Shown: piece by piece, positions 6,458 through 13,820 of the stretch
Numbering within the stretch: position 1 is the first letter of the stretch
Layout of the letters: every line of letters begins with the position of its first letter
Assembly: GCA_005882235.1 (NCBI GenBank)
Contig: VBCT01000056.1
Span: 1-18,775 of the forward strand
Direction of reading: 5' to 3'
Source: Betaproteobacteria bacterium
GTDB lineage: Bacteria; Pseudomonadota; Gammaproteobacteria; Burkholderiales; SG8-39
DNA: 18,775 bases
Notes under the pieces: model-generated
Seen by the model: only the letters and a program-made list of their open reading frames with translations
Database searches by the model: none
Told to the model about the DNA's origin: nothing
Translations under genes and position numbers: made by a program

Positions 6458-8014
6458 ATGGTCCTTCGCGACTTCCTCCCCGACTCGCAACCGCGTCTCG
6501 CCGACTTGACAAGCTGTGAGGACTGGCTTGCGCGTGCGGCGCTTGCCGGTATGCCGCATGCCTGCAGCGCGCTTCTGACGCTGCTCGAGGAGATCGAGGC
6601 TCATCCGCCCAGGCATTCGGCCTATTTGCAGATCCTCGAGCGCCTGCGCTATCCGGTCATGCATGCCGAAGTGGAGCAAGCCAAGGGCTTCGCCGGAAAA
6701 CCCCTGCCGCTCGACCAGGGCGAGGCCACAGCCTTCGTTCACGCGAACGCCTTGTGGGCCGCGATGCTCCGGCCTTACGCACGCCTCCTGAGCGCCGCGT
6801 TGAACGGCAAGCATCCCGAGCTCGAGCCCTCCCTCGCCCGACTTTTCCAGCGCGTGCTCGCCTGCGCAGGAGAAGTGATCGGGACCTGCCAGTTCGCGCG
6901 ACGCGAGTTCGGAGCGGACTACTGGAAGTTGATGCACCAGACGTACGCGGCAGCCGAAGCGCGCGCAATCAGGAGCGAGACTGTCGCCGACCTGAGCGTC
7001 GAATCCTCGCCGATGGCAGCGTACGTGGAAGTGCTGATGCTGCAGCTTGCCCAACCGCAGCGCCTGTCTTACCGGGAACTCGACTGGGCGCGGAAGTGGG
7101 TCCGTCGCTGGGCGCACAAGGTGGTGCTCAGCCGCGAGGCACCCCTGCAAGGCGGCTACGCCGTGGATCTCGCAGGAGCTTCGGGGCCCGTCTGGGCGGA
7201 GGCGGCGGCCGGTTCGGTTAGCTTGCGCTTTCTCGACCTCGCCCGCGTCGCCGCTTCGATCAGCGCACGCATCCGGCGCCTCGAAGAAGGCGCCGAGCCT
7301 GCCACGCTCGGACTCGGTTCCGATTGCACGCGGCTTGCCGCTCAGGATCTGCTCAAGACACTTCAGCGCGCCTGGCTCGATTCCTCACCCGCGCGCGACT
7401 TTCCGCGCCGCGCGAGCCCCTCGCCTATGGAGCTGGTAAGCGGCTTCGCCGCGATTCACCATGCGATCGAAGGCACCCCCCCTATAGCGAAGAGCGCGGG
7501 TCCTTCGAGCTATTCCTACGGGGAAGCCGAGCGATTTCATACGTTCCAGCCGAGCGCGGAAGGGGATGCCCGCGAGCAGGGTCTGGAGACCTGGGAAACG
7601 CTCGGAGAATCGGACGACGGATTCAGACTTCGCCGCGGGACGCAGGGCATGCGTCTGGCCCACCGACAGCTGGTGGCGCTACGGCCGGGCGGGGCGCGCC
7701 AGTTCATCCTTTGCCACGTCGACTGGCTGATCGAGGGACCGGATCAAACGCTCACCATCGGGGCGCGGGCCCTGAAAGGGGAAGCAAAGGCCTGCGCCGT
7801 GCGCTCGTCCGACCGGAGCGCCCCGCAGCGGTCCGATGCGCTGATGCTGCCGGTCGCGCCGGGTCTGTCGCCTGCGCTCGTGCTGCCTACGGGCTGGTAT
7901 CGGCGCGCCGGCGAGCTCGAGCTCGAACTCGGCAACGCCATAAAACGCGTCACGCTCTCCGGCTTGCTCGAGCGCGGCTTCGACTACGAGCGGGTCCGCG
8001 TTTCACCGTCCTGA
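6458..8014 (+). CDS. Paralogue of the preceding gene with degenerate PilZ-like motifs, copy 2
   Basis: This 518-residue protein aligns with the upstream copy throughout: YWKLMHQTYAAAEAR against EWKLLHSVYAFVEER, FPRRASPS..VSGFAAIHH against HPRRGASG..CSGMAAMHY, LETWE against VETWE, LVLPTGWYRR against LVVPVGWFKQ, and ERGFDYERV against DRGADFERV. At the PilZ-like positions, RVTTR has become RFHTF (R359 kept, second arginine replaced by F363) and DESASG has become GESDDG (first aspartate lost). Spacing to the shared tryptophan is unchanged, so this is substitution and not misalignment. Binding of c-di-GMP therefore looks weakened or lost. No Shine-Dalgarno sequence is obvious. It ends 83 nt before the DUF971 gene. 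Function unknown. Confidence 0.7.
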   Translation: MVLRDFLPDSQPRLADLTSCEDWLARAALAGMPHACSALLTLLEEIEAHPPRHSAYLQILERLRYPVMHAEVEQAKGFAGKPLPLDQGEATAFVHANALWAAMLRPYARLLSAALNGKHPELEPSLARLFQRVLACAGEVIGTCQFARREFGADYWKLMHQTYAAAEARAIRSETVADLSVESSPMAAYVEVLMLQLAQPQRLSYRELDWARKWVRRWAHKVVLSREAPLQGGYAVDLAGASGPVWAEAAAGSVSLRFLDLARVAASISARIRRLEEGAEPATLGLGSDCTRLAAQDLLKTLQRAWLDSSPARDFPRRASPSPMELVSGFAAIHHAIEGTPPIAKSAGPSSYSYGEAERFHTFQPSAEGDAREQGLETWETLGESDDGFRLRRGTQGMRLAHRQLVALRPGGARQFILCHVDWLIEGPDQTLTIGARALKGEAKACAVRSSDRSAPQRSDALMLPVAPGLSPALVLPTGWYRRAGELELELGNAIKRVTLSGLLERGFDYERVRVSPS

Positions 8015-8086
8015 ACAAGCGCTTGCCGCACCTCTCGGGCGGACAAACCACGCGTTAAGCAAGAGTTTTGCGCGCTGCAGGTCGTC

Positions 8087-8092
8087 TAAAAT
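8087..8092 (+). promoter_or_regulatory. Putative -10 box (TAAAAT) of the DUF971 gene
   Basis: TAAAAT matches five of six consensus bases. The usual transcription start, about 7 nt after the box, would coincide with ATG 8098, and no Shine-Dalgarno sequence precedes that ATG. No good -35 is visible. This suggests a leaderless transcript. Confidence 0.35.
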
Positions 8093-8097
8093 GCGTC

Positions 8098-8466
8098 ATG
8101 GCGGCCGCGGACAGACCGACACCCACCGAAATAAAGCTGCACCAGAAATCCAGGGTGCTCGAGGTTTCATTTTCCGACGGCAATCGTTTCGAGCTGTCCT
8201 ACGAATTCCTGCGCGTGTACTCCCCGTCGGCCGAAGTGCGCGGCCACGGACCGGGACAGGAAGTCCTGCAGGTCGGCAAGAAGGACGTGGACATCCTGAG
8301 CCTGGACCCCGTGGGCAGCTACGCGGTGCAGCCGCATTTTTCCGACGGGCACGGCACCGGCATCTACTCCTGGGACTACCTCTACGATCTGGGCACGAAT
8401 CGTCAGTCTCTCTGGCAGACTTATCTCAAGCGGCTCGAGGCAGCCGGGGCGCGACGCGAAGGCTGA
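8098..8466 (+). CDS. DUF971 (GBBH-like N-terminal domain) protein
   Basis: The 122-residue product is a stand-alone DUF971 domain, related to the N-terminal domain of gamma-butyrobetaine hydroxylase. Characteristic elements are TPTEIKLHQKSRVLEVSFSDG (residues 8-28), ELSYEFLRVYSPSAEVRGHG (32-51), then VGSYAVQPHFSDGH, followed by GIYSWDYLYDLG. Members often sit beside ubiE in proteobacteria, and some are thought to be linked to iron-sulfur protein maturation; no activity is evident here. ATG 8098 is preferred to TTG 8068 because the conserved domain begins just after it. A TAAAAT box ends 5 nt before the ATG. The ubiE start follows 44 nt after the stop. Confidence 0.85.
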   Translation: MAAADRPTPTEIKLHQKSRVLEVSFSDGNRFELSYEFLRVYSPSAEVRGHGPGQEVLQVGKKDVDILSLDPVGSYAVQPHFSDGHGTGIYSWDYLYDLGTNRQSLWQTYLKRLEAAGARREG

Positions 8467-8495
8467 GCGCCCGAGATGAACACGTCTAAGCGGCG

Positions 8496-8504
8496 TGCTA
8501 GCAT
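8496..8504 (+). promoter_or_regulatory. Putative extended -10 (TGC-TAGCAT) of ubiE
   Basis: TGC followed by TAGCAT forms an extended -10 whose predicted start, about 7 nt downstream, is the GTG at 8511. No Shine-Dalgarno sequence is present. It may give a leaderless ubiE transcript in addition to readthrough from DUF971. Confidence 0.3.
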
Positions 8505-8510
8505 GCTCGC

Positions 8511-9242
8511 GTGAGTCAGACCCACTTCGGATACCAGCGCATCGACGAGGCCGAAAAGGCTTCGCGCGTCGGCGGCGTTTTTTCCTCGGTCGCAGCCCGG
8601 TACGATCTGATGAACGATTTGATGTCCGGCGGCCTGCACCGGCTATGGAAGACTTTCGCGGTGGCGCTCGCCGGCGTGCGTGAAGGCGAGAGGGTGCTCG
8701 ATGTGGCCGCCGGATCGGGTGATCTGGCGTTCGATTTCGCGAAGCGTGCCGGGGCAAGCGGACAGGTGTGGCTCAGCGACATCAACCGTGCGATGCTGGA
8801 GCGGGGGCGCGATCGCCTGCTCGACCGCGGCCGCCTGGCCCCATCGGTGCAGTGCGACGCAGAAAAACTGCCGTTTCCGTCGAACTACTTCGACTGTGTC
8901 AGCGTCGCCTTCGGTCTGCGCAACATGACGCGAAAAGACGCAGCCCTTGCCGAAATGCGCCGCGTGCTCAAGCCCGGTGGGAGGCTGCTCGTGCTCGAGT
9001 TCTCGCGCGTGTGGCCGCCGCTCGCGAAGGCCTACGACTGGTACTCGTTCAAGGTGCTTCCCTGGCTGGGCAGGGCGGTGGCGGGCGACGAAGCTGCCTA
9101 CCGTTATCTCGCCGAATCGATACGCATGCACCCCGACCAGGAGAGCCTGAAGGGCATGCTGGAACGGGCGGGGCTCGAGAAGGTCGAATATTTCAACCTG
9201 AGTGCGGGTATCGTGGCCTTGCATCGGGGTTATAAATTCTGA
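8511..9242 (+). CDS. ubiE: Ubiquinone/menaquinone biosynthesis C-methyltransferase UbiE
   Basis: UbiE uses S-adenosylmethionine to methylate 2-polyprenyl-6-methoxy-1,4-benzoquinol in ubiquinone synthesis (and demethylmenaquinol where menaquinone is made). The 243-residue product has the family N-terminus THFGYQRIDEAEKASRVGGV, then FSSVAARYDLMNDLMSGGLHR, the SAM-binding motif I VLDVAAGSGDLAF (62-74), and the UbiE-specific FGLRNMTRKDAAL, LKPGGRLLVLEFS and YRYLAESIRMHPDQ. It ends in GIVALHRGYKF, as usual. The GTG at 8511 is chosen because it precedes the conserved N-terminus. It leads a group with ubiJ and ubiB downstream, consistent with one ubiquinone operon. No oddities. Confidence 0.97.
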   Translation: MSQTHFGYQRIDEAEKASRVGGVFSSVAARYDLMNDLMSGGLHRLWKTFAVALAGVREGERVLDVAAGSGDLAFDFAKRAGASGQVWLSDINRAMLERGRDRLLDRGRLAPSVQCDAEKLPFPSNYFDCVSVAFGLRNMTRKDAALAEMRRVLKPGGRLLVLEFSRVWPPLAKAYDWYSFKVLPWLGRAVAGDEAAYRYLAESIRMHPDQESLKGMLERAGLEKVEYFNLSAGIVALHRGYKF

Positions 9243-9258
9243 ATCGCGGAGAGAGACC

Positions 9259-10095
9259 ATGAAAAAATTGACCGTTTCCCTGTTCACGCTGGTCTTCGGT
9301 GCGAGCATCCTGGCAGATGATGTCGAGGCCGCCAGGCTCGGTGGCGGCCGAAGCATCGGGGCCCAACGCCAGGTCACCGCGACCCCGAAGCAAGCGACTC
9401 CGCCGACGCAGCAGCAACCGGCGACCGCGCCGCAACCGTCCGGGCCGGGGCGCTGGCTTGCGCCGCTCGCCGGACTCGCCGCGGGCCTTGGCTTGGGCTG
9501 GTTGTTCGCGCAGGGGGGGGTCGGGGCCGTGGCGAGCACACTCCTCATGGCCTTACTCGCCGGCGCGATTGTGTTCGCGTTGACGCGCGTCCTCTCGAAG
9601 CAGCGCGCGTCTCGGCCGCAATACGCAGGTTTCGGCAACGAGACCGTGGCCGCGCCGCCGCCCTCGCAGCTTCCCGGGGACGCGGGCGTGCAGCCGAATT
9701 ACCGCAGCCAGTTCGTCTCCAACATTCCGGCGGGCTTCGACGTCGACGGCTTTGTCAAGGAGGCCCGGCGCAACTTCCTGCGCCTGCAGGAAGCGAACGA
9801 TCGCGGCGACCTCCCGCGGCTGCGTCAAATCACCACCGAGGACATGTTCAACGCGCTGAAAGGCGACGTCGCCGAGCATTCGGGCGTGCAGCAGACGGAC
9901 GTCGTGACCTTGAACGCTGCGCTCTTGGAGCTCGTCACCGAGGGCGAGCTGTATTGGGCGAGCGTGCGATTTTCCGGTTCGATCCGCGAAGAGGCGAGCG
10001 CACCGGCGGAGCCATTCGAGGAGATCTGGCATCTGCGAAAGCCGGTGAACGGCTCTTCCGGCTGGCTGCTCGCCGGGATACAACAGCCCGCTTGA
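9259..10095 (+). CDS. Tim44-like domain membrane protein
   Basis: The 278-residue protein begins with a signal peptide or anchor (KKLTVSLFTLVFGASILA), then the conserved ARLGGGRSIG (25-34), a low-complexity Q/P/T linker (40-62), two closely spaced hydrophobic segments (about 67-85 and 88-108), and a C-terminal Tim44-like domain from about 160 (GFDVDGFVKEARRNFLRLQEA and ITTEDMFNALKGD). In mitochondria Tim44 tethers Hsp70 to the import channel; the bacterial homologues have no settled function. ATG 9259 has the purine-rich GGAGAGAGA upstream and begins the signal peptide, so it is preferred over upstream in-frame starts inside ubiE. It lies between ubiE (16 nt) and ubiJ (33 nt), so it is probably cotranscribed with them. 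Confidence 0.85.
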   Translation: MKKLTVSLFTLVFGASILADDVEAARLGGGRSIGAQRQVTATPKQATPPTQQQPATAPQPSGPGRWLAPLAGLAAGLGLGWLFAQGGVGAVASTLLMALLAGAIVFALTRVLSKQRASRPQYAGFGNETVAAPPPSQLPGDAGVQPNYRSQFVSNIPAGFDVDGFVKEARRNFLRLQEANDRGDLPRLRQITTEDMFNALKGDVAEHSGVQQTDVVTLNAALLELVTEGELYWASVRFSGSIREEASAPAEPFEEIWHLRKPVNGSSGWLLAGIQQPA

Positions 10096-10128
10096 TCAGC
10101 TCGCCACGGGGCCCGACCCGGATACCCC

Positions 10129-10716
10129 ATGATCGAGCGCGGCGCCCTCGTAGCGCTGAACCACCTTCTGGAGCAGCAGCCGTGGGCGGCTGAGCGACTG
10201 CGACCCTTTGCGGGTCAAGCCGTGGAATTTCGCTGCCCGCCTTTTCCAGACCTGCGCTTCGCGATCACCGACGACGGCCTTCTCGACCGGGCGCAGGCAG
10301 AAACCGCCAGCGCGCTCGTCGTGAAGCTCACCCCGGGCAGCCTGCCGTTCCTGCTTGCTCGCGACGAGACCGCCCGAAAGGGCGTTGAAATCGAAGGCTC
10401 GGCGGACTTGGCTGGCGCGGTGGACTACCTTTTCGGCCACCTCAGCTGGGACTTCGAAGAAGATCTCTCCAGGGTGTTTGGCGACATCGCTGCCCACCGC
10501 CTCGCCTCCGGCGGCAAGGCCCTCGCCGCGTGGCGGCGCGACGCCGCATTGCGCCTTGCCGAAAGCCTCGCCGAATACTGGACCGAAGAGCGGCCCCTGC
10601 TCGCACGGCCCGCGGATCTGGAGAACTTTTGCCGTGACGTCGACGCGCTGCGCGACGACGTGGCCCGGCTCGAGAAGCGCATCGAGCACCTTTCCGCATC
10701 GGGCAAGGGCCGTTAA
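10129..10716 (+). CDS. ubiJ: Ubiquinone biosynthesis accessory factor UbiJ (SCP2 domain)
   Basis: UbiJ is a lipid-binding scaffold of the soluble ubiquinone biosynthesis complex. The 195-residue product has an SCP2 sterol-carrier domain over about residues 10-105 (LVALNHLLEQQPWAAERLRP, then DDGLLDR and EIEGSADLAGAVDYLF). The next part (LSWDFEEDLSRVFGDIAAHRL) is typical of UbiJ. A C-terminal coiled coil follows from about 160 to 190 (DALRDDVARLEKRIEHL). ATG 10129 starts just before the conserved helix. Its position between ubiE and ubiB matches the E. coli ubiE-ubiJ-ubiB order, here with a Tim44-like gene inserted. Sequence similarity to the E. coli protein is modest, but context and domain order agree. 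Confidence 0.88.
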   Translation: MIERGALVALNHLLEQQPWAAERLRPFAGQAVEFRCPPFPDLRFAITDDGLLDRAQAETASALVVKLTPGSLPFLLARDETARKGVEIEGSADLAGAVDYLFGHLSWDFEEDLSRVFGDIAAHRLASGGKALAAWRRDAALRLAESLAEYWTEERPLLARPADLENFCRDVDALRDDVARLEKRIEHLSASGKGR

Positions 10717-10743
10717 GGGGCAGCTTCCGCTCCCGGGTCAGGT

Positions 10744-10767
10744 GGGCCAATTCTGGTAAATTGGCCC
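10744..10767. repeat. Perfect 9-bp inverted repeat between ubiJ and ubiB
   Basis: GGGCCAATT (10744-10752) and AATTGGCCC (10759-10767) are fully complementary around the 6-base centre CTGGTA. No T-run follows, so it is not a standard Rho-independent terminator. It lies 28 nt after the ubiJ stop and 25 nt before the ubiB TTG. It could be an mRNA hairpin adjusting ubiB expression, a processing site or a protein-binding site. Confidence 0.6.
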
Positions 10768-10792
10768 CTTCGCCCCGCGGTCTCCCACTTCC

Positions 10793-12304
10793 TTGTTTCG
10801 TCTCGCCAAGATCCTCCGAATAGCCCTGCGCTTCGGGCTGGACGAGTTCGCGCTTGCTTCGGGGAGCCGGCTCGCGCGCGCGCTGAATGCGCTCCTTTTC
10901 TTTCGCGCGCTCTCTGAGCCGCGCGCAGTGCGGCTGCGCCTGGCGCTCGAAGCGCTCGGGCCCATCTTCGTCAAGTTCGGCCAGGTGTTTTCGACGCGCC
11001 GCGACCTCTTGCCGGCCGACCTCGCCGACGAGCTGGCGAAGCTCCAGGACCGGGTACCGCCGTTTCCCGGCGAGCTCGCGGTGGCTGAGGTCGAGCGCAC
11101 GTTCGGCAGGCCGATCGCGAAAGTTTTCGAGAAATTCGAACTGCAGCCCGTCGCAAGCGCGTCGGTCGCCCAGGTGCATCTCGCCGTGCTTCCCGGCGGC
11201 GCCGAGGCGGCGGTCAAGATCCTGCGGCCGGGAATGCTGCCGGTGATCGCGAAAGACCTCGCGCTGATGGACACCGCTGCGGGCCTCGTCGAACGCTTCT
11301 GGGCCGACGGCAGACGCCTCAAGCCCCGTGAAGTCGTCGCCGAGTTCGCGCGGCATTTGTCCGAGGAGCTCGACCTCATGCGCGAAGCGGCGCATGCCAG
11401 CCAGCTGCGCCGCAATTTCCCCGACTCGCCGCTGCTCGCTGTTCCGGAAGTGTACTGGGACTTCTGCACGAGCACCGTGATGACGATGCAGAGAATGCGT
11501 GGCACCCCGGTAAGCCGGGTGGACGAGCTGCGCCGGCAAGGCGTGGACATTCCGAAGCTCGCGCGCACGGGCGTCGAGATCTTCTTCACTCAGGTGTTCC
11601 GCGACGGCTTCTTTCATGCGGACATGCACCCGGGAAACATCTTGGTGACGCCCGAGGGCCGCTACGTCGCACTCGACTTCGGCATCATGGGAACTCTCAC
11701 CGAGGTGGACAAGCAGTATCTCGCGCAGAACTTCCTCGGTTTCTTCAGGCGCGACTATGCCCGAGTGGCGCGGGCGCACCTCGAGGCGGGCTGGGTGCCA
11801 GCCGACACGCGAATGGACGAGTTCGAGGGCGCGATTCGCGCTGTCTGCGAGCCCTTCTTCGACCGGCCGCTGAAGGAGATCTCCTTCGGGCGGGCCCTCG
11901 TGCGCCTATTCCAGACCTCGCGCCGCTTCAACGTCCAGATTCAGCCGCAACTCGTCATGCTGCAGAAGACGCTGCTCAACATCGAGGGGCTCGGGCGCCA
12001 GCTCGACCCCGACCTCGACCTATGGACGACCGCCAAGCCGTTCCTCGAGAACTGGATGCGCGAGCAAATCGGGTTGAAGGGTCTTTTGCGCGCGCTCCGC
12101 AACGAGGCGCCGCGCTGGGCGACTATGCTGCCGCAGCTGCCGCGTCTTCTGCACCGCGCGCTCGCAGACGATCGCGTTGGGCACATCGAGCGTGCGCTCG
12201 ATGACCTCATCAGGTTGCAGCGGCGGCGCACGCGGGTGCTGGAATGGATCGTCCTGCTGCTCGCCGCCGCGCTCGCCTGGGTGGTGTTCTTCACGGCCGT
12301 ATAA
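10793..12304 (+). CDS. ubiB: Ubiquinone biosynthesis atypical kinase/ATPase UbiB
   Basis: UbiB is a membrane-anchored atypical protein-kinase-like ATPase of the ADCK/COQ8 family needed for ubiquinone synthesis. The 503-residue product shows the KxGQ motif in FVKFGQVFSTRRDLLP (K61-Q64), the alanine-rich loop ASASVAQVH (121-129), the lysine VKILRPG (K142), the ExD motif SEELDL, the catalytic loop HADMHPGN (275-282) and DFG at 295-297. A basic stretch is followed by one C-terminal hydrophobic anchor (about 483-501: VLEWIVLLLAAALAWVVFF). The TTG at 10793 is the best start because conserved sequence (FRLAKILRIALRFGLDEF) begins there; there is no Shine-Dalgarno sequence. Its stop overlaps a TATAAT box for the next gene. 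Confidence 0.95.
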   Translation: MFRLAKILRIALRFGLDEFALASGSRLARALNALLFFRALSEPRAVRLRLALEALGPIFVKFGQVFSTRRDLLPADLADELAKLQDRVPPFPGELAVAEVERTFGRPIAKVFEKFELQPVASASVAQVHLAVLPGGAEAAVKILRPGMLPVIAKDLALMDTAAGLVERFWADGRRLKPREVVAEFARHLSEELDLMREAAHASQLRRNFPDSPLLAVPEVYWDFCTSTVMTMQRMRGTPVSRVDELRRQGVDIPKLARTGVEIFFTQVFRDGFFHADMHPGNILVTPEGRYVALDFGIMGTLTEVDKQYLAQNFLGFFRRDYARVARAHLEAGWVPADTRMDEFEGAIRAVCEPFFDRPLKEISFGRALVRLFQTSRRFNVQIQPQLVMLQKTLLNIEGLGRQLDPDLDLWTTAKPFLENWMREQIGLKGLLRALRNEAPRWATMLPQLPRLLHRALADDRVGHIERALDDLIRLQRRRTRVLEWIVLLLAAALAWVVFFTAV

Positions 12305-12305
12305 T
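12300..12305 (+). promoter_or_regulatory. Perfect TATAAT -10 box overlapping the ubiB stop codon
   Basis: TATAAT overlaps the ubiB TAA and ends 8 nt before the symporter ATG at 12314. No -35 is evident and no Shine-Dalgarno sequence lies in CTGCACCC, so a very short or leaderless transcript is suggested. Confidence 0.35.
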
Positions 12306-12313
12306 CTGCACCC

Positions 12314-13753
12314 ATGCTGATCGCGTCTGTCGTTCTTTATCTGCTCGTCACGATCGCGATCGGCCTGTGGGCGGCGATGCGGGTGAAAAACTCGAAGGAC
12401 TACGTCGTCGCCGGCCGCAGCCTGCCTCTCTACATGAACACGGCTACGGTCTTCGCCACCTGGTTCGGCGCCGAAAGCGTGCTCTCCGTTTCGGTCGAAT
12501 TCTCCAAGAGCGGGCTGGGCGGCATCATCGCCGACCCTTTCGGCTCCTCCGTCTGCCTGGTCATCGTCGCGCTTCTCTTCGCGCGCGCGTTCTACCGCAT
12601 GGACCTGCTCACCATCGGCGACTTCTACCGCAAGCGGTATGGTCGCGCCATGGAGTTCGGTACCAGCGTGATCATCGCCATCTCCTATCTCGGCTGGACC
12701 GCGGCGCAGTTGACCGCGCTCGGCCTGGTTTTTTCGACCCTGACGGGCGGCGCCATCTCACTCGAGGCTGGAATCGTCATCAGCGGTGTCGTCGTCCTCG
12801 CCTACACCATCTGGGGCGGGATGTGGTCCGTGGCCATGACCGATCTCTTCCAGTCGGTCATGATCATCGTCGGCCTCGGGGTCATCGCCTGGTTTGTCGG
12901 CGACGTGGCGGGCGGGCCCGGAAGGATCATCGCCGCAGCCGCCGAAACGGGAAAGTTCGAGTTCTGGCCCAAGGGCGGCACCAAGGAATGGCTCGCCTTC
13001 ATCACCGCATTCCTCACGCTCGCGATTGGCTCGATCCCGCAGCAGGACATCTTCCAGCGCGTCACGTCCGCGAAGAACGAGAGGACCGCGATCGCCGGCA
13101 GTCTGCTCGGCGGGGTGGTCTACTTCGCCTTCGTGTTCGTGCCCATCTACATCGTCTGCGCCGGGCTCCTCATCGATCCATCGCTCGGGGCATTGCTGTC
13201 GGCCCAGGATGCGCGCGAGACACAGCGCCTCCTGCCCGAGTTCATACTCGCGCACACGCCCATGTGGATACAGGTGCTGTTCTTCGGCGCGCTGCTGTCG
13301 GCGATCCTGTCGACGGCGAGCGGGGCGATCATCGCCCCGACCTCGTTATGCACGGAAAACATCATCCGTCCGCTCTATCCGAACATGAGCGACCGCCAGT
13401 TTCTCCTCACGCTTCGCGTCGTCCTGGTGTCCTTCACATTCGCCGCCCTGGTATTCGCCCTGCGCTCGAAGCAAACGATGTACGACATGGTGCAGAACGC
13501 TTACACCGTGACGCTGGTGGCCGCGCTGGTGCCACTCGCGGCGGGAATCTTCTGGAAGAGAGCGAACAATACGGGCGCGATCCTGTCCGCGGTGTTCGGA
13601 CTCGTCGCCTGGCTGATCGCGGCTTTCATCGCGGCGGACACCGCCGTGCCACCGACACTGGTCGGCCTCGCGTTCTCCATCCTAGGCATGGTCCTCGGCG
13701 CTATCGTGCCAAGCGCCGCGCCGCAGGCGCATCGCCACAGCGCCCCCCGCTAG
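12314..13753 (+). CDS. Sodium:solute symporter family transporter
   Basis: This 479-residue inner-membrane protein is a member of the SSS family, which couples Na+ entry to uptake of substrates such as proline, pantothenate, carboxylates or sugars. About 12-13 hydrophobic helices are visible. Family landmarks are the early DYVVAGRSLPLYMNTATVFA (residues 29-48), FGAESVLSVSVEF, LTIGDFYRKRYGR, AYTIWGGMWSVAMTDLFQSV, GSIPQQDIFQRVTSAKNERTA and the later FFGALLSAILSTASGAIIAPTSL. The substrate cannot be assigned from sequence. It starts 9 nt after ubiB and appears to have its own -10 box. A 530-codon open frame in another phase (12244-13836) is its shadow. Confidence 0.9.
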   Translation: MLIASVVLYLLVTIAIGLWAAMRVKNSKDYVVAGRSLPLYMNTATVFATWFGAESVLSVSVEFSKSGLGGIIADPFGSSVCLVIVALLFARAFYRMDLLTIGDFYRKRYGRAMEFGTSVIIAISYLGWTAAQLTALGLVFSTLTGGAISLEAGIVISGVVVLAYTIWGGMWSVAMTDLFQSVMIIVGLGVIAWFVGDVAGGPGRIIAAAAETGKFEFWPKGGTKEWLAFITAFLTLAIGSIPQQDIFQRVTSAKNERTAIAGSLLGGVVYFAFVFVPIYIVCAGLLIDPSLGALLSAQDARETQRLLPEFILAHTPMWIQVLFFGALLSAILSTASGAIIAPTSLCTENIIRPLYPNMSDRQFLLTLRVVLVSFTFAALVFALRSKQTMYDMVQNAYTVTLVAALVPLAAGIFWKRANNTGAILSAVFGLVAWLIAAFIAADTAVPPTLVGLAFSILGMVLGAIVPSAAPQAHRHSAPR

Positions 13754-13775
13754 TCCGCTCCCGCCCGGACTCGGC

Positions 13776-13781
13776 TACAAT
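13776..13781 (+). promoter_or_regulatory. Putative -10 box (TACAAT) of the DUF47-pit-macro operon
   Basis: TACAAT matches five of six consensus bases and lies 39 nt before ATG 13821. No clear -35 is visible, and I saw no convincing Pho box. Confidence 0.35.
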
Positions 13782-13809
13782 GCGCGCGGCCGGTTTCACG
13801 GCCCGATCC

Positions 13810-13815
13810 AAGGAG
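13810..13815 (+). promoter_or_regulatory. Strong Shine-Dalgarno site of the DUF47 gene
   Basis: AAGGAG lies 5 nt before ATG 13821, the best ribosome-binding site in the window. It fixes the start of the DUF47 protein, so its unusual shortness is not caused by a wrong start. Confidence 0.7.
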
Positions 13816-13820
13816 ACTCC

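Noticed and set aside
6418..6522. Short ORF starting at ATG 6418 before PilZ-like copy 2
   Set aside because: About 34 codons, out of frame with copy 2, no Shine-Dalgarno sequence and arginine-rich; more likely leader sequence than a gene.
10744..10767. Rho-independent terminator after ubiJ
   Set aside because: The stem is good but is followed by CTTCGCC and not a T-run, and ubiB follows in the same direction.
10442..11779. 445-codon minus-strand open frame
   Set aside because: It is antisense to ubiJ and ubiB and has no family motif.
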